This document shows, in pieces, positions 43,419 to 52,205 of a DNA stretch of 64,000 bases. The position numbers and the translations under genes are program-made. The notes beneath the pieces are model-generated. The model ran no database searches. It saw only the letters and a list, made by a program, of their open reading frames with translations, and had not been told where the DNA came from. Each line of letters starts with the position of its first letter. The stretch's first letter is position 1. This stretch comes from Streptomyces macrolidinus (GTDB lineage Bacteria > Actinomycetota > Actinomycetes > Streptomycetales > Streptomycetaceae). The DNA is taken from NCBI RefSeq assembly GCF_023887685.1, contig NZ_JAMWMR010000006.1, forward strand, positions 186,001 through 250,000, written 5' to 3'.

Positions 43419-43558
43419 CGCTCGTTCAGCCGGGCGACGTACTGCACATACCGCAGCCGGTCCGGGTGTTCGAGGTCGAGGATCTGGTCGAGAGACCAGT
43501 GGAAGTGGTAGGCGAGGTACGCGACTTCCTCATGGATGCGGTCGGTCGCGTACGTCAT
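43415..43558 (-). CDS. 47-residue CIS small protein (DUF6760-like)
   Basis: A 47-residue protein with the conserved sequence MTYATDRIHEEVAYLAYHFH and a C-terminal LEHPDRLRYV stretch. Such tiny helical proteins are regularly found in this position in actinobacterial contractile loci; I recall the family as DUF6760. It overlaps both neighbours (ATGA and GTGA). Its role is unknown, perhaps a tube or tail chaperone. Confidence 0.8.
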   Translation of the reverse strand: MTYATDRIHEEVAYLAYHFHWSLDQILDLEHPDRLRYVQYVARLNER

Positions 43559-43995
43559 GATTCCCCCAGGCGACCACCACCGGACAGATCCACCGCGAAG
43601 TTCTCCTGGCACGAGGGGCAGGTGACCGCGGCACGCGTGTGCCCCTCGGCGTTGATCCGGCGGTAGAAGTCCTGGAGGAAGGCGAGGTCGGAGGCGAAGA
43701 GATCCTCGACGATGCCGGGGTGGACGTCCTCGATCGCACCGAGGCGCACGATCACCCGCGAGATCAACACCACGGACAGGTAGGCAGAGTTCTCCCGGAC
43801 CCGGTCGTCCCGCAGCGGCACGAGTTCGTCGCGGGCGGTCGCCAGCCGCATGACCCCGCTGCGGTGCACGGTCCCCGAGTCGTCCACGTATCCGCGCGGC
43901 AACTCGAAGGGGAACTCGGTGCGCAGCGTGTCGACCGCCCCGCCGTGGTCCGTGTCCGTGCCGGTCTGCGCGGACGCCGCGATCGTACGCCGCAT
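43555..43995 (-). CDS. CIS tail assembly/baseplate-associated protein with CxxC
   Basis: A 146-residue protein: FPFELPRGYVDDSGTVHRSG, LATARDELVPLRDDRVRENS, YLSVVLISRVIVRLGAIEDV and a C-terminal CPSCQENFAVDL zinc-type motif (only one CxxC). It lies directly after the tube gene, the position of small tail-assembly-chaperone or T4 gp-like proteins. Its ATG overlaps the tube stop (TGATG). Confidence 0.8.
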   Translation of the reverse strand: MRRTIAASAQTGTDTDHGGAVDTLRTEFPFELPRGYVDDSGTVHRSGVMRLATARDELVPLRDDRVRENSAYLSVVLISRVIVRLGAIEDVHPGIVEDLFASDLAFLQDFYRRINAEGHTRAAVTCPSCQENFAVDLSGGGRLGES

Positions 43996-44438
43996 CAGTC
44001 GAGTTCCACGCTTTCGTACGTGATCGACAGCTTCTCCGTCAGCACGGAGGTGTCCCCCGCCTTGAGGGTGCTGATCTCCAGCGACTTGGGCCATGCGTTG
44101 ATCAGCTTGTAGCGCTTGATCGGGAGGCCCTCGTAGTCGTAGACGATGATCGAGCCGTTGCGGCGGGCGTTGACCATCTTCCCGAACCGTGAGTCCTTGA
44201 TCCACCGTTCGAAGCTGTTGTCCTCGGTCAGACCACGGGTGACGGTGACCTCACCGGCCTTGGGGCGGCCCGGCAACTTCTTGATCGCGTACTTGCCGTC
44301 GGCCGTGTTCTGCTTCAACTCGATGACGTCCTGCTCCATCTTCAGACCGCTGACCTCGGTGATCTGCTTGATGAGGACGCTGTCGAACTCAAGGCCGAAG
44401 GAATGTCCCACGGAACTGTCGAGCTCGGGGAGCGGCAT
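43995..44438 (-). CDS. CIS main inner tube protein
   Basis: A 147-residue phage tail tube (gp19/Hcp-like) protein. FGLEFDSVLIKQITEVSGLK, KKLPGRPKAGEVTVTRGL and YKLINAWPKSLEISTLKAGD are standard for Afp1/Pvc1-type tubes. Hexamers stack to form the rigid inner tube. It follows the sheath gene after 63 bp, as in other CIS operons. Confidence 0.95.
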   Translation of the reverse strand: MPLPELDSSVGHSFGLEFDSVLIKQITEVSGLKMEQDVIELKQNTADGKYAIKKLPGRPKAGEVTVTRGLTEDNSFERWIKDSRFGKMVNARRNGSIIVYDYEGLPIKRYKLINAWPKSLEISTLKAGDTSVLTEKLSITYESVELD

Positions 44439-44501
44439 GCAAGCCTCCTACAATCCGTTCGTCGAATCCGTTCGTCGGAAGGGCTCTCGCAGCACTCACC
44501 G

Positions 44502-46067
44502 TCACTCGTCGACCCCGCCCGACCCGGCCGAGAGCTGCGCGAGCCGGAACACCACGAACTCCGCCGGCTTGACCGGTGCCACGCCGACCTCGCAAATGAC
44601 CTGACCGGCCTCGATGGACTCCGGAGGGTTGGTCTCGCGGTCGCACTTCACATAGAAGGCCTCGTCCGGGGTCAGCCCGAACAGGGCGCCCTTGCGCCAC
44701 TCGTTGACCAGGAACGCCGAGATGGTGCGCCGGATACGGGCCCACAACGCGTCGTCGTTGGGCTCGAAGACCACCCACTGGGTGCCCGCGAGGATCGACT
44801 CCTCCAGGTAGTTGAAGAGCCGCCGCACGTTGAGGTAGCGCCATGACGGGTCGTCAGCGAGCGTGCGTGCGCCCCATACTCGGATGCCGCGACCGGGGAA
44901 GGCACGGATGCAGTTGAGTCCGACGGGGTTGAGGAGGTCGTGCTCGCCCTTGGTGATCTGAGTCTGCAACCCGACCGCGCCACGCAGGACTTCGTTCGCC
45001 GGCGCCTTGTGCACGCCGCGCGTCTCGTCGTTGCGCGCCCAGACACCCGCTACGTGCCCGCTCGGGGGTGCGAAGGCGTCGCGGCCCACGGCCGGGTCGA
45101 ACACCTTGATCCACGGGTAGTACAGCGTCGCGTACTTGGAGTCGAACCCGGTCGTCTCCTCACGCCAGGACTTGATCTGACGGGGACTCAGGCCGGGCGG
45201 GGGATCGAGGATGGCGATCCGGTCGCCCATCGCCTCGCAGTGGGTGATCAGCCCGCGCTGCACCGAGATGACCGTCTCCAGGTCCAACGCCCCGCGCTGG
45301 AAGGCGCTCATCAGGTCGGGCACGGCCACCATGGTGACCTCTTCGACGGCCTCCAGACCGCCGAACCCGGTGCGCCGGTCGGGGTCGCCGACGTACGCGT
45401 CCGTCGACAGGGCGGTGGGCACCGCGACGGCCCCCGCGTCCGACCCGGCCGCGGGCGCCGCGGCCAGCGTCACCGACTGTGCGTCGGGACGCGCGGGCGC
45501 GGCCCCCTTGCCGGACTCCTCCAGCCGGATGAGCTGGGAGCGAGCCCTGACCTGGGTGGCCACATTGTCCTTGCTGCGCTTGGTGGTCACGGACGGGTAC
45601 GTCTCGGCGACCACCCCGTCCCGCTTCACGACCAGCGAGAAGACGTCCTGCGGCGGATCCTCGCCCTCGGGGTCGGCGACCTCGACGGTGACCTCCCCGG
45701 TGACACCGGGCAACATCTTGACGACATACGGCCCGAGTCGCGCCGTAGGCCCCGCGGCACCTTCCTCCGCGGCTCCCGTACTTGCGTCGCCCTGATCCCC
45801 TGCCGCGCCGCCGATGCGGATGACGTAACAGATCCCGCCGCCGTTGGCGAAGTACCCGTAGACGGACGAGGCGAGATAGGTCCCCTCGACGAAGTCACCG
45901 AACACGGTGGTGAACTGCGTCCAGTTGGTGATCAGCGTCGGCTCGTTGAACGGGCCCTTCTGCGCGAAACCGATGAAGGCGGCGACGGAGGTCCCGACCC
46001 CCTCGATCGGCCGTGACCCGGATTCCACCTCTTCGACGTAGACGCCCGGGGACAGGTACGACGGCAT
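44502..46067 (-). CDS. CIS contractile sheath protein
   Basis: A 521-residue tail sheath protein. The N-terminus YLSPGVYVEEVESGSRPIEG and FIGFAQKGPFNEPTLITNW, and C-terminal WRYLNVRRLFNYLEESI plus NEWRKGALFGLTPDEAFYVK are diagnostic. An inserted domain at about 130-280 is lined with charged/Ala-rich sequence. ATG 46067 has AAGGAG six bases upstream; an upstream in-frame start would cross 19-nt repeats. First gene of the structural operon. Confidence 0.95.
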   Translation of the reverse strand: MPSYLSPGVYVEEVESGSRPIEGVGTSVAAFIGFAQKGPFNEPTLITNWTQFTTVFGDFVEGTYLASSVYGYFANGGGICYVIRIGGAAGDQGDASTGAAEEGAAGPTARLGPYVVKMLPGVTGEVTVEVADPEGEDPPQDVFSLVVKRDGVVAETYPSVTTKRSKDNVATQVRARSQLIRLEESGKGAAPARPDAQSVTLAAAPAAGSDAGAVAVPTALSTDAYVGDPDRRTGFGGLEAVEEVTMVAVPDLMSAFQRGALDLETVISVQRGLITHCEAMGDRIAILDPPPGLSPRQIKSWREETTGFDSKYATLYYPWIKVFDPAVGRDAFAPPSGHVAGVWARNDETRGVHKAPANEVLRGAVGLQTQITKGEHDLLNPVGLNCIRAFPGRGIRVWGARTLADDPSWRYLNVRRLFNYLEESILAGTQWVVFEPNDDALWARIRRTISAFLVNEWRKGALFGLTPDEAFYVKCDRETNPPESIEAGQVICEVGVAPVKPAEFVVFRLAQLSAGSGGVDE

Positions 46068-46076
46068 GCCACTCTC

Positions 46077-46114
46077 CTTGACCCTTGACCGGGGACTTGA
46101 TCCTTGATCGGGGA
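46077..46114 (-). repeat. Two direct 19-bp repeats before the sheath gene
   Basis: CTTGACCCTTGACCGGGGA (46077-46095) and CTTGATCCTTGATCGGGGA (46096-46114) abut and differ at two positions. On the transcribed strand the proximal copy ends in AAGG, part of the sheath ribosome site. They may affect sheath translation or be a recent duplication. No clear promoter was found in the rest of 46115-46361. Confidence 0.6.
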
Positions 46115-46361
46115 AACGAGAGCGATTGTTCCCGCGCGGCCGACCAGCGAAGAAGAGCTTTCGGTCGTACTGATGTACAGGACTCCATGCCCGAAGGGCA
46201 GTTGAGGTCCTTTCCCTATCGGGCACATCCGGCTGCCCTCACCGCTTCACGTCCGGTCTCGGGCGCGCCCGGGGTGGACCCGGCACCCTGAGGAGCATGC
46301 TGCGGACGCCTCTGCCGCCACCGCCGCCACCCCGACGCCGAGAGGCCGAGCGGGTGGTGCG

Positions 46362-49300
46362 GTGAAGGCGTCCCAGGAGAAGGTGCCGCAGAAGGTAGCG
46401 CGCAACGCCTCGGAGAAGGCGGTACAGAAGGCGCCGCAGCAGGACGGAAGCACCGCGCCCGCGCACGTCACGGAAGCCACCCTCGCACCGTCGCGCACCC
46501 CCGTCCCTCCTCCCTCCGGGCGGGGGTTGAGTCTCCAGAGCCTGCGCCACCTCCAGGGCGCGGCGGGCAACGCGGCCGTCTCCCGGCTCGTGGCGCAGCG
46601 CTACACGGCTCCCGTGAAGCCGCCGCCGTCGCAGGCGCCCGGGATGCGCAGGGTCACCGCCGACATCGCCGCCAAGAAGCAGAAGTTGGCCCAGCACCAT
46701 CCGGCGACCGCCGAGTCCCGTGCGGCCCAGGACGCGGCGAAGGCTCCGCCCGATGACAAGGAGGCGCAGGGCAAGGCGGCCAACGCGGAGAAGATGAACG
46801 CGGCCAAGCCCGGCGAGTTCGACAAGGCCGCGTTCATCGCGGCGGTCAACGAGGCGATCGCCGCGCAGGCGCCCAAGAACCTTGAAGAGGCGGACAAGTT
46901 CGCCGACTCCGGCAAGGCCGAGAAGGTCAAGGGCGCGGTCGACGGCAAGGTCACGGACGGCAAAGAAGCCTCGGCCAAGGACATCGAGACCACGACGAAG
47001 GCCGCTCCCGACACCTCCAAGGCCAAGGAGAAGCAGGTCACCCCGATGCAGCCGGACCAGTCTCCGGCGAATCCGGGTGCGCCGAGCGCCGCCGACGCGA
47101 CGCCGCAGCAACAGCCGCCCCAGGTCACAGACTTCTCCGAAGGACCGAAGAAGACCGACCACGAGATGGCGGAAGCCGACGTCACCGAAGAGCAGTTGGC
47201 GAAGAGCAACGAGCCTGACTTCAAGGCCGCGTTGGGGGAGAAGCACAAGGCGGAACAGCACTCGGCGACCGCTCCCGCCCAGGCGCGGGCCGGGGAGAAG
47301 GCACACCTGGCATCCGCGAAGGCGGGCGCCGCCGCGGCCGGCGCGCAGGCGATGAACTCCCTGACGGCGACCCGCCATGCGGCGGGCAAGCGGGTGGACG
47401 GCGGCAAGGGCGAGGCCAAGTCGAAGGACGAGCAGAAGCGGGCGGAGGTCACCGGCAAGCTCCAGAAGGTCTTCGACGCCACGCAGAAGGACGTCGAAGG
47501 AATCCTGAAGAGCCTGGACGGCAAGGTCGACAAGCAGTTCACCGAGGGCGAGAAGAAGGCCCGCGACGCGTTCAACACCGACCAGAAGCGTCGCATGAAC
47601 CAGTACAAGAGCAAGCGCTACGGCGGCTTCTTGGGTCCGGCCAAATGGGCCAAGGACAAGCTGCTGGGAATGCCGAAGGAAGCGAACGACCTCTTCCAGG
47701 AGTCCCGCAAGCTCTACGTACGTCTGATGCAGGGCGTGATCTCGTCCATCGCCGACACGATCGGCACGGAACTGGGCAAGGCCAAGGCCCGGATCGCCAA
47801 GGGCCGTTCCGAGCTGAAGGCGGAGGTCGACAAGCTCCCCGCAGACCTGAAGAAGTACGGGCAGGAGGCGGCCAAGGACTTCGCGGGCAAGTTCAACGAC
47901 CTCGAGTCGGAGGTCAACGACAAATCAAAGCAACTCGTGCAGACCCTGGCGCAGAAGTACACCCAGGCCCTGAACGCCGTCGACGAGGAGATCAAGAAGC
48001 TACAGGAGGCCAACAAGGGCCTTGTCCAGAAGGCAGTTGATGCGGTCAAGGACGTCATCAACACCATCAAGAGGCTCACGAACCTCCTGTTGGGCATTCT
48101 GGCGAAGGCCGCAGCCGCGATCGCGAAGATCATCAAGGACCCCATCGGCTTCCTGGGCAAGCTGGTCCAGGCGGTGGGAGCGGGCCTCCACCAGTTCATC
48201 TCGAACATCGCCACCCACCTCGAAACAGGCCTGGTCTCCTGGCTGTTGGGCACGGCGGTGAAGGCGGGCATCGAGATCCCGAGCCGCTTCGACCTCAAGG
48301 GCATCATCCAGTTGATCGGCTCGCTCCTGGGCCTGACCTGGGCGAACATCCGCGCCCGCATCGTCCGCAAGGGCGTCCCCGACCAGGCGATGAACACGGT
48401 CGAACAGTCCGTCCCGGTGGCCAAGGCCCTGGCAGCGGAGGGCCCGGCGGGCGCGACCAAGGAGATCTCCGCCGAGGTAGGCGACCTGAAGTCCACGATC
48501 TTGTCCGACCTCAAGTCCTACTTGATCCCCACGGTCATCATCGCGGGCATCACCTGGATCCTCTCCCTCCTCAACCCGGCCTCGGCCTTCGTCCGCGCCG
48601 TCAAGGGAATCATCGACATAGTCACGTTCATAGTGAACCAGGGCGCCCAGATAGTGCAGTTCGTCAACGCGGTCCTGGACGCGGTCGTGGCAATAGCCAA
48701 CGGCGGCTCAGCAGGCGTCCCCAAGATGGTCGAAACAGCCCTGGCAGCAAGCATCCCCCTACTGATCGGCCTCCTGGCCTCACTCCTGGGCATAGGCGGC
48801 CTGGCCAACAAGATCAAACAGGTCTTCCAGAAGGTCTCCCGCCCGGTCAACCGGGCCATCGACAAGATCGCCACCAAGATCGCGCAGCTTGGCCGGAAGA
48901 TCTGGTCAAAGATCAAGGGAAAGAAGAGGAAGGAGGAGTCAGGGAAAAGAGGAGAGGGAAAGCCCGGGAAGGCGAGTGCCTCTACAAGCTTCGCCATGAG
49001 CGGGCATCCGCACACTATCACCGCAACGATAGAGCGCGGTCGAGTCCGGCTTGTCATGGCAAGCAGCACGCCGGACAACCTTATGAGCAAGGCAGAGAGA
49101 GCTCTCGCGTCCGAGGAGTCTCTCAAGAGTTCTGTCACTGATCCGGAGCAGGCTTCGCGTCATGAGAATGCCGCACGCGACCTCAGGGCGTTCATTGGGA
49201 ATTACCAGCCCAAGATCCAGAAGCTGAAGGTCAGTACCAAGAGTGAAACGAATCGCGCTTCGGAAGCCGAACAAGTGCTGCGTGACATGGCTGCCGATCT

Positions 49301-50249
49301 CGTGGAGATAGGTAGTAAATACTCGCGAACCGATCTGAAGTCCTACGATGAGTTGGATCTTCCGGATATCGTGTTGAACCGAATCATCTACGATGCCTTG
49401 AGAACAGTACGAGATCAGACGCTCAGGGATCGAAAGTCGGCTGACCGGGCCCCAGAAGAGCAAGCGGACAAGCAGCAGAGACTGGATGGAATGCTGCATC
49501 GGGCGATGGAGGGCTATGCGGGAGCTTCCGCGGCCGTCCTCCCTGCTGAGGCCGATGTCCAGATGTTCAAAGGGAATGTATTCGGTTTCGCCCATGGAGA
49601 ATATTTCGTCGATCATCAGTACAACTACATCGTTCCCGACAGGACGTCGAGCGGGATCCGTGGCGTTGATGACAATCGCGGAAGCTTCCAAGGGAGAGTC
49701 TATGTTTCAAGTAAGCGGGTGATACCTAGAGCACCTTCAGGCGGACCTGATCTTGGTGACCCCACGCGCGGCCTCATCGACGACTATCAATACACAAAGC
49801 ATCCCATGAGTTCCTCGACTATGCGAAGTATCGCGATAGAGGTGGCGTATGGAGGAGGCACGGGACCAGGGCAGGGCACCATGTTCCTTGCCTCCATGAT
49901 TGCAGAGGCGCAGCGCAACGGAATAGCTCATGTAACGAACATGCTGCTCCTGAACGACGACGACCCGGATGACAACTTCTTCAAAAGAGCACCCATGACA
50001 GGGGGAGGGACCGCCAGTGAGGCGAGAGACGCCGAGGGGAACCTGAAGCATCCCAAGGACAGGACGCTTGCCGACCTCGTGACAGGTCATCACCCGAGCC
50101 GGGAAGTGACCGACAAGGAGATCGGCATGGTGAGGAGCCGGTACGAAGACTTCGAAGGGAAGGCGCTCTCGGAGATCGTGAAACAGATAGGGAAAGAACA
50201 TCTCAGGTCGAAGTTGATTGAATTCCTCGTTGTGATGACGAGGATCTAG
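46362..50249 (+). CDS. Large polymorphic-toxin-like CIS effector with variable C-terminus
   Basis: A 1295-residue protein from GTG 46362. Residues 61-80 hold LRHLQGAAGNAAV and QR, the LQxxxGNxAV motif of eCIS cargo proteins. Residues 85-360 are Ala/Lys-rich and disordered, 360-560 are long helices, and 560-850 form a hydrophobic helical block (DPIGFLGKLVQAVGAGLHQF, LLNPASAFVRAVKGIIDIVT, SIPLLIGLLASLLGIGGL) common to large DUF4157-associated toxins in actinobacteria. After a Lys/Gly-rich hinge near 851-866, residues 867-1295 form a different domain encoded by DNA of visibly lower GC with A/T-ending codons. That domain has GGGTGPGQGTMFLASM and AEAQRNGIAHV, weakly like a GNAT acetyl-CoA loop and helix. 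I infer a delivered toxin; activity unknown. Confidence 0.8.
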   Translation: MKASQEKVPQKVARNASEKAVQKAPQQDGSTAPAHVTEATLAPSRTPVPPPSGRGLSLQSLRHLQGAAGNAAVSRLVAQRYTAPVKPPPSQAPGMRRVTADIAAKKQKLAQHHPATAESRAAQDAAKAPPDDKEAQGKAANAEKMNAAKPGEFDKAAFIAAVNEAIAAQAPKNLEEADKFADSGKAEKVKGAVDGKVTDGKEASAKDIETTTKAAPDTSKAKEKQVTPMQPDQSPANPGAPSAADATPQQQPPQVTDFSEGPKKTDHEMAEADVTEEQLAKSNEPDFKAALGEKHKAEQHSATAPAQARAGEKAHLASAKAGAAAAGAQAMNSLTATRHAAGKRVDGGKGEAKSKDEQKRAEVTGKLQKVFDATQKDVEGILKSLDGKVDKQFTEGEKKARDAFNTDQKRRMNQYKSKRYGGFLGPAKWAKDKLLGMPKEANDLFQESRKLYVRLMQGVISSIADTIGTELGKAKARIAKGRSELKAEVDKLPADLKKYGQEAAKDFAGKFNDLESEVNDKSKQLVQTLAQKYTQALNAVDEEIKKLQEANKGLVQKAVDAVKDVINTIKRLTNLLLGILAKAAAAIAKIIKDPIGFLGKLVQAVGAGLHQFISNIATHLETGLVSWLLGTAVKAGIEIPSRFDLKGIIQLIGSLLGLTWANIRARIVRKGVPDQAMNTVEQSVPVAKALAAEGPAGATKEISAEVGDLKSTILSDLKSYLIPTVIIAGITWILSLLNPASAFVRAVKGIIDIVTFIVNQGAQIVQFVNAVLDAVVAIANGGSAGVPKMVETALAASIPLLIGLLASLLGIGGLANKIKQVFQKVSRPVNRAIDKIATKIAQLGRKIWSKIKGKKRKEESGKRGEGKPGKASASTSFAMSGHPHTITATIERGRVRLVMASSTPDNLMSKAERALASEESLKSSVTDPEQASRHENAARDLRAFIGNYQPKIQKLKVSTKSETNRASEAEQVLRDMAADLVEIGSKYSRTDLKSYDELDLPDIVLNRIIYDALRTVRDQTLRDRKSADRAPEEQADKQQRLDGMLHRAMEGYAGASAAVLPAEADVQMFKGNVFGFAHGEYFVDHQYNYIVPDRTSSGIRGVDDNRGSFQGRVYVSSKRVIPRAPSGGPDLGDPTRGLIDDYQYTKHPMSSSTMRSIAIEVAYGGGTGPGQGTMFLASMIAEAQRNGIAHVTNMLLLNDDDPDDNFFKRAPMTGGGTASEARDAEGNLKHPKDRTLADLVTGHHPSREVTDKEIGMVRSRYEDFEGKALSEIVKQIGKEHLRSKLIEFLVVMTRI

Positions 50250-50267
50250 TCTGGGGGTGTCTGATCT

Positions 50268-51047
50268 ATGTTTCCCGGTGATTCCACGCCTGCGGCTCGA
50301 TGTGAAGGTCTCATCCATGACTCCCTAGACGCGATTGCGGGGGATTATCGGGAGGCGCTGTCCGGTGAGATGGAGGGAGGAAATACGTTTTCGATGCTCG
50401 GTACGAGTTTGCACGTAGATCAGATCCGCCGAATCGTCACTGATGCCACTCGATTGGACTCCTGGTCGGTTCGTGACGGGAAGTATTACCTGCCCAACCA
50501 GACGATGCTGGCGAGGAATTGGCTCTCCGTGTTCATTGGGCGGAAGCGGTCCCTGAGCGCAAGCAGCTTCCTCGAATTTCTGGCCGACCTGACAGGCTTG
50601 CGAGACCGTCTTCCTGCTCCCGAGATCGCGGTTGCTCGATTTGTTAACCTGGCCGTCGTAGAGAGATGTCATAATCCATCCCATACGCTTCCCATCTGGG
50701 TGACGGTCGCCCACAAGGTCTCCGTGAGGCGGGAGGAGGACAACCTGCACCGTGATATCCCCGACCTGCTGACTGAATTTGACATTCTCTACGATGAGAT
50801 CCCCGAGGGTGCGTCGATGGCTGAGCCCTTGAGGCCGGGTTCGGCTAGCTCTACCGCGACCACCATGGACGAATACCAGGCGCGGCTGTTGGGTTCTGTC
50901 TTTCCGCATCTTGCCGATCAGGTCTCGAACCTGTCTGGAGGCGAGGAGGGAGCGGCACTGTTCGCTGCTCACGAGGCAGACCTGAGGGAATATGTGACCC
51001 GGAACCTATTCGGCCGTGTAGCCGAGATAGTAAGCGCTGTCCCGTAA
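50268..51047 (+). CDS. Probable immunity protein for the CIS effector
   Basis: A 259-residue protein starting 18 bp after the effector stop, on the same strand and with the same lower-GC codon usage as the effector C-terminus. It is not recognised as any family; it is acidic and mostly helical in outline (FLEFLADLTGLRDRLPAPEI, RFVNLAVVERCHNPSHTLP). A gene of unknown fold placed right after a variable toxin tail is the classic immunity arrangement. Its last residues (VSAVP) and its stop codon are encoded by the terminal repeat of the following MITE-like element, so the original C-terminus may be lost. Confidence 0.6.
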   Translation: MFPGDSTPAARCEGLIHDSLDAIAGDYREALSGEMEGGNTFSMLGTSLHVDQIRRIVTDATRLDSWSVRDGKYYLPNQTMLARNWLSVFIGRKRSLSASSFLEFLADLTGLRDRLPAPEIAVARFVNLAVVERCHNPSHTLPIWVTVAHKVSVRREEDNLHRDIPDLLTEFDILYDEIPEGASMAEPLRPGSASSTATTMDEYQARLLGSVFPHLADQVSNLSGGEEGAALFAAHEADLREYVTRNLFGRVAEIVSAVP

Positions 51048-51196
51048 TCCCTGGCGGATCAGCGCGCGGCGTCGGATGCGGTGCATCGCAAGGCGGAGGG
51101 ACGCCCGAATGCTGGACGTATTCGGGCGTTCCGACAACGCGGCGAGGTGCCGTAGCCGTCGTCGCGCGCCCGTCAGGGATTACGGGACAGCCCTTA
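51031..51196. mobile_element. 166-bp MITE-like element with 23-bp terminal inverted repeats
   Basis: The 23-bp ends 51031-51053 and 51174-51196 are inverted copies with one mismatch (at 51035); the shared 18-bp core reads GCTGTCCCGTAATCCCTG. Such GGGCTGTCCCGTAA ends belong to IS5-like elements of Streptomyces, so this is probably a non-autonomous derivative or deletion remnant. Inside is a 13-bp hairpin with one wobble pair (51098-51110 with 51120-51132) that could stop transcription. No transposase ORF. With the 51197-51351 stretch (no gene seen) it fills the 353-bp gap after the immunity gene. Confidence 0.75.
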
Positions 51197-51351
51197 GCTG
51201 ATTCAGTCTGGAAGTGGACACCCCGTCTGTGATCCTGCTCGCTATCTCCCCGCCGCAGGGCGTCCGGGAGGCGTCAGGTCCATCTGGAGGCGCCCAAATC
51301 GGCGTCACCCGATTGAGCGTCTGCTGAGCCGTTCTTGCGCTCGACAGGCGG

Positions 51352-51387
51352 GTAGTACATCAGGGTACTAGTATGTACACGTACTAC
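51352..51387 (+). promoter_or_regulatory. Operator-like palindromes before the HigBA pair
   Basis: GTAGTAC (51352-51358) and GTACTAC (51381-51387) are inverted arms enclosing GTACTAGTATGTAC, and AGTATGTACACGTACT is an inner imperfect palindrome. They end 13 bp before the toxin start and would suit autorepression by the HTH antitoxin. Confidence 0.5.
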
Positions 51388-51400
51388 ATGGTGAGGCGTC

Positions 51401-51784
51401 ATGCCCTGGTGCCTTGAGATGACCAGCGAGGTTTGTGACTGGCTCCATCGGTTGAGGAAGGACGACCGTATGACTGCCCGGCTTGTCGGTCAGGCCATCC
51501 AGGCTCTCGTTGAAGAGGGTCCCGCTCTGGGGCGGCCCCTGGTCGATCGGCTCAAGGGAGCCGAGCTGCATAACCTCAAAGAACTACGGCCGGGATCGAG
51601 CAGGGCCAGCGAGGTCCGCGTCTTGTTCGCTTTCGACCCTCAGCGCAACGCGGTTCTCCTGGTCGCGGGAGACAAGGCAGGACAGTGGTCCCGGTGGTAC
51701 CAGTGGGCGATCCCAGTAGCAGAGGCCCGCTATGCCGAGTGGCTGGATCATCTGGCGCGGCGGCAGGAGGAGGGAGAGGAATGA
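51401..51784 (+). CDS. HigB/RelE-family toxin of a type II TA pair
   Basis: A 127-residue Gp49/HigB-like toxin. MTARLVGQAIQALVEEGPAL, HNLKELRPGSSRASEVRVLF and VLLVAGDKAGQWSRWYQWA are the usual pattern of this family, which cuts mRNA on the ribosome. ATG 51401 has GTGAGG upstream. The toxin gene comes first and the antitoxin overlaps its stop (ATGA), the HigBA order. Confidence 0.9.
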   Translation: MPWCLEMTSEVCDWLHRLRKDDRMTARLVGQAIQALVEEGPALGRPLVDRLKGAELHNLKELRPGSSRASEVRVLFAFDPQRNAVLLVAGDKAGQWSRWYQWAIPVAEARYAEWLDHLARRQEEGEE

Positions 51785-52098
51785 CAGAGTTTCACGCTTG
51801 GGATGACGTCAAGCGCGAGGTCTTCGACGCGGAGGACCTCGATGCAATCCACAGCGGCGCTCAGCGCATGGTGGCCGAGGCTCGTGCGCATCGGCTGGCC
51901 GAGATGCGAAGGCAGCTCGGTCTTACGCAGGGCGAGGTTGCCGCCCGTATGCATGTGCGACAGGAGCGGGTGTCGGCGATCGAGCGGGGGAAGACGACTG
52001 CTGCGGAAGTAGGGACGATCGCCGCCTACATCGCCGCCCTTGGGGGGCAGTTGGAGATTGTCGCGAATTTCAACGGCACGCGGGTTGTCGTGGCGTGA
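51781..52098 (+). CDS. HigA-like XRE-family antitoxin
   Basis: A 105-residue protein. The helix-turn-helix is at about 40-95 (EMRRQLGLTQGEVAARMHV, RQERVSAIERGKTTAAEVG, YIAALGGQLEIVANF). The N-terminal part would wrap the toxin. It is coupled to the toxin gene and likely represses the shared promoter. Confidence 0.92.
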   Translation: MTEFHAWDDVKREVFDAEDLDAIHSGAQRMVAEARAHRLAEMRRQLGLTQGEVAARMHVRQERVSAIERGKTTAAEVGTIAAYIAALGGQLEIVANFNGTRVVVA

Positions 52099-52205
52099 TG
52101 TGAGTCAGGGGGACATGCCGAGACTCCGGGCTCGCTGAGTGGCCCGTTCGGCGTCCTCATGAGAGCCCCCGGTTCGTCCGCTGGACGGCTGGGCCGGGAC
52201 TGACC

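Noticed and set aside
46239..47378. Leftward 379-residue frame opposite the effector start
   Set aside because: Arg/Gly/Leu-rich antisense shadow; the plus-strand effector has the conserved motif and continues far beyond.
51061..51173. A transposase fragment inside the 166-bp element
   Set aside because: No frame between the terminal repeats resembles a transposase; only the ends and a hairpin are recognisable.
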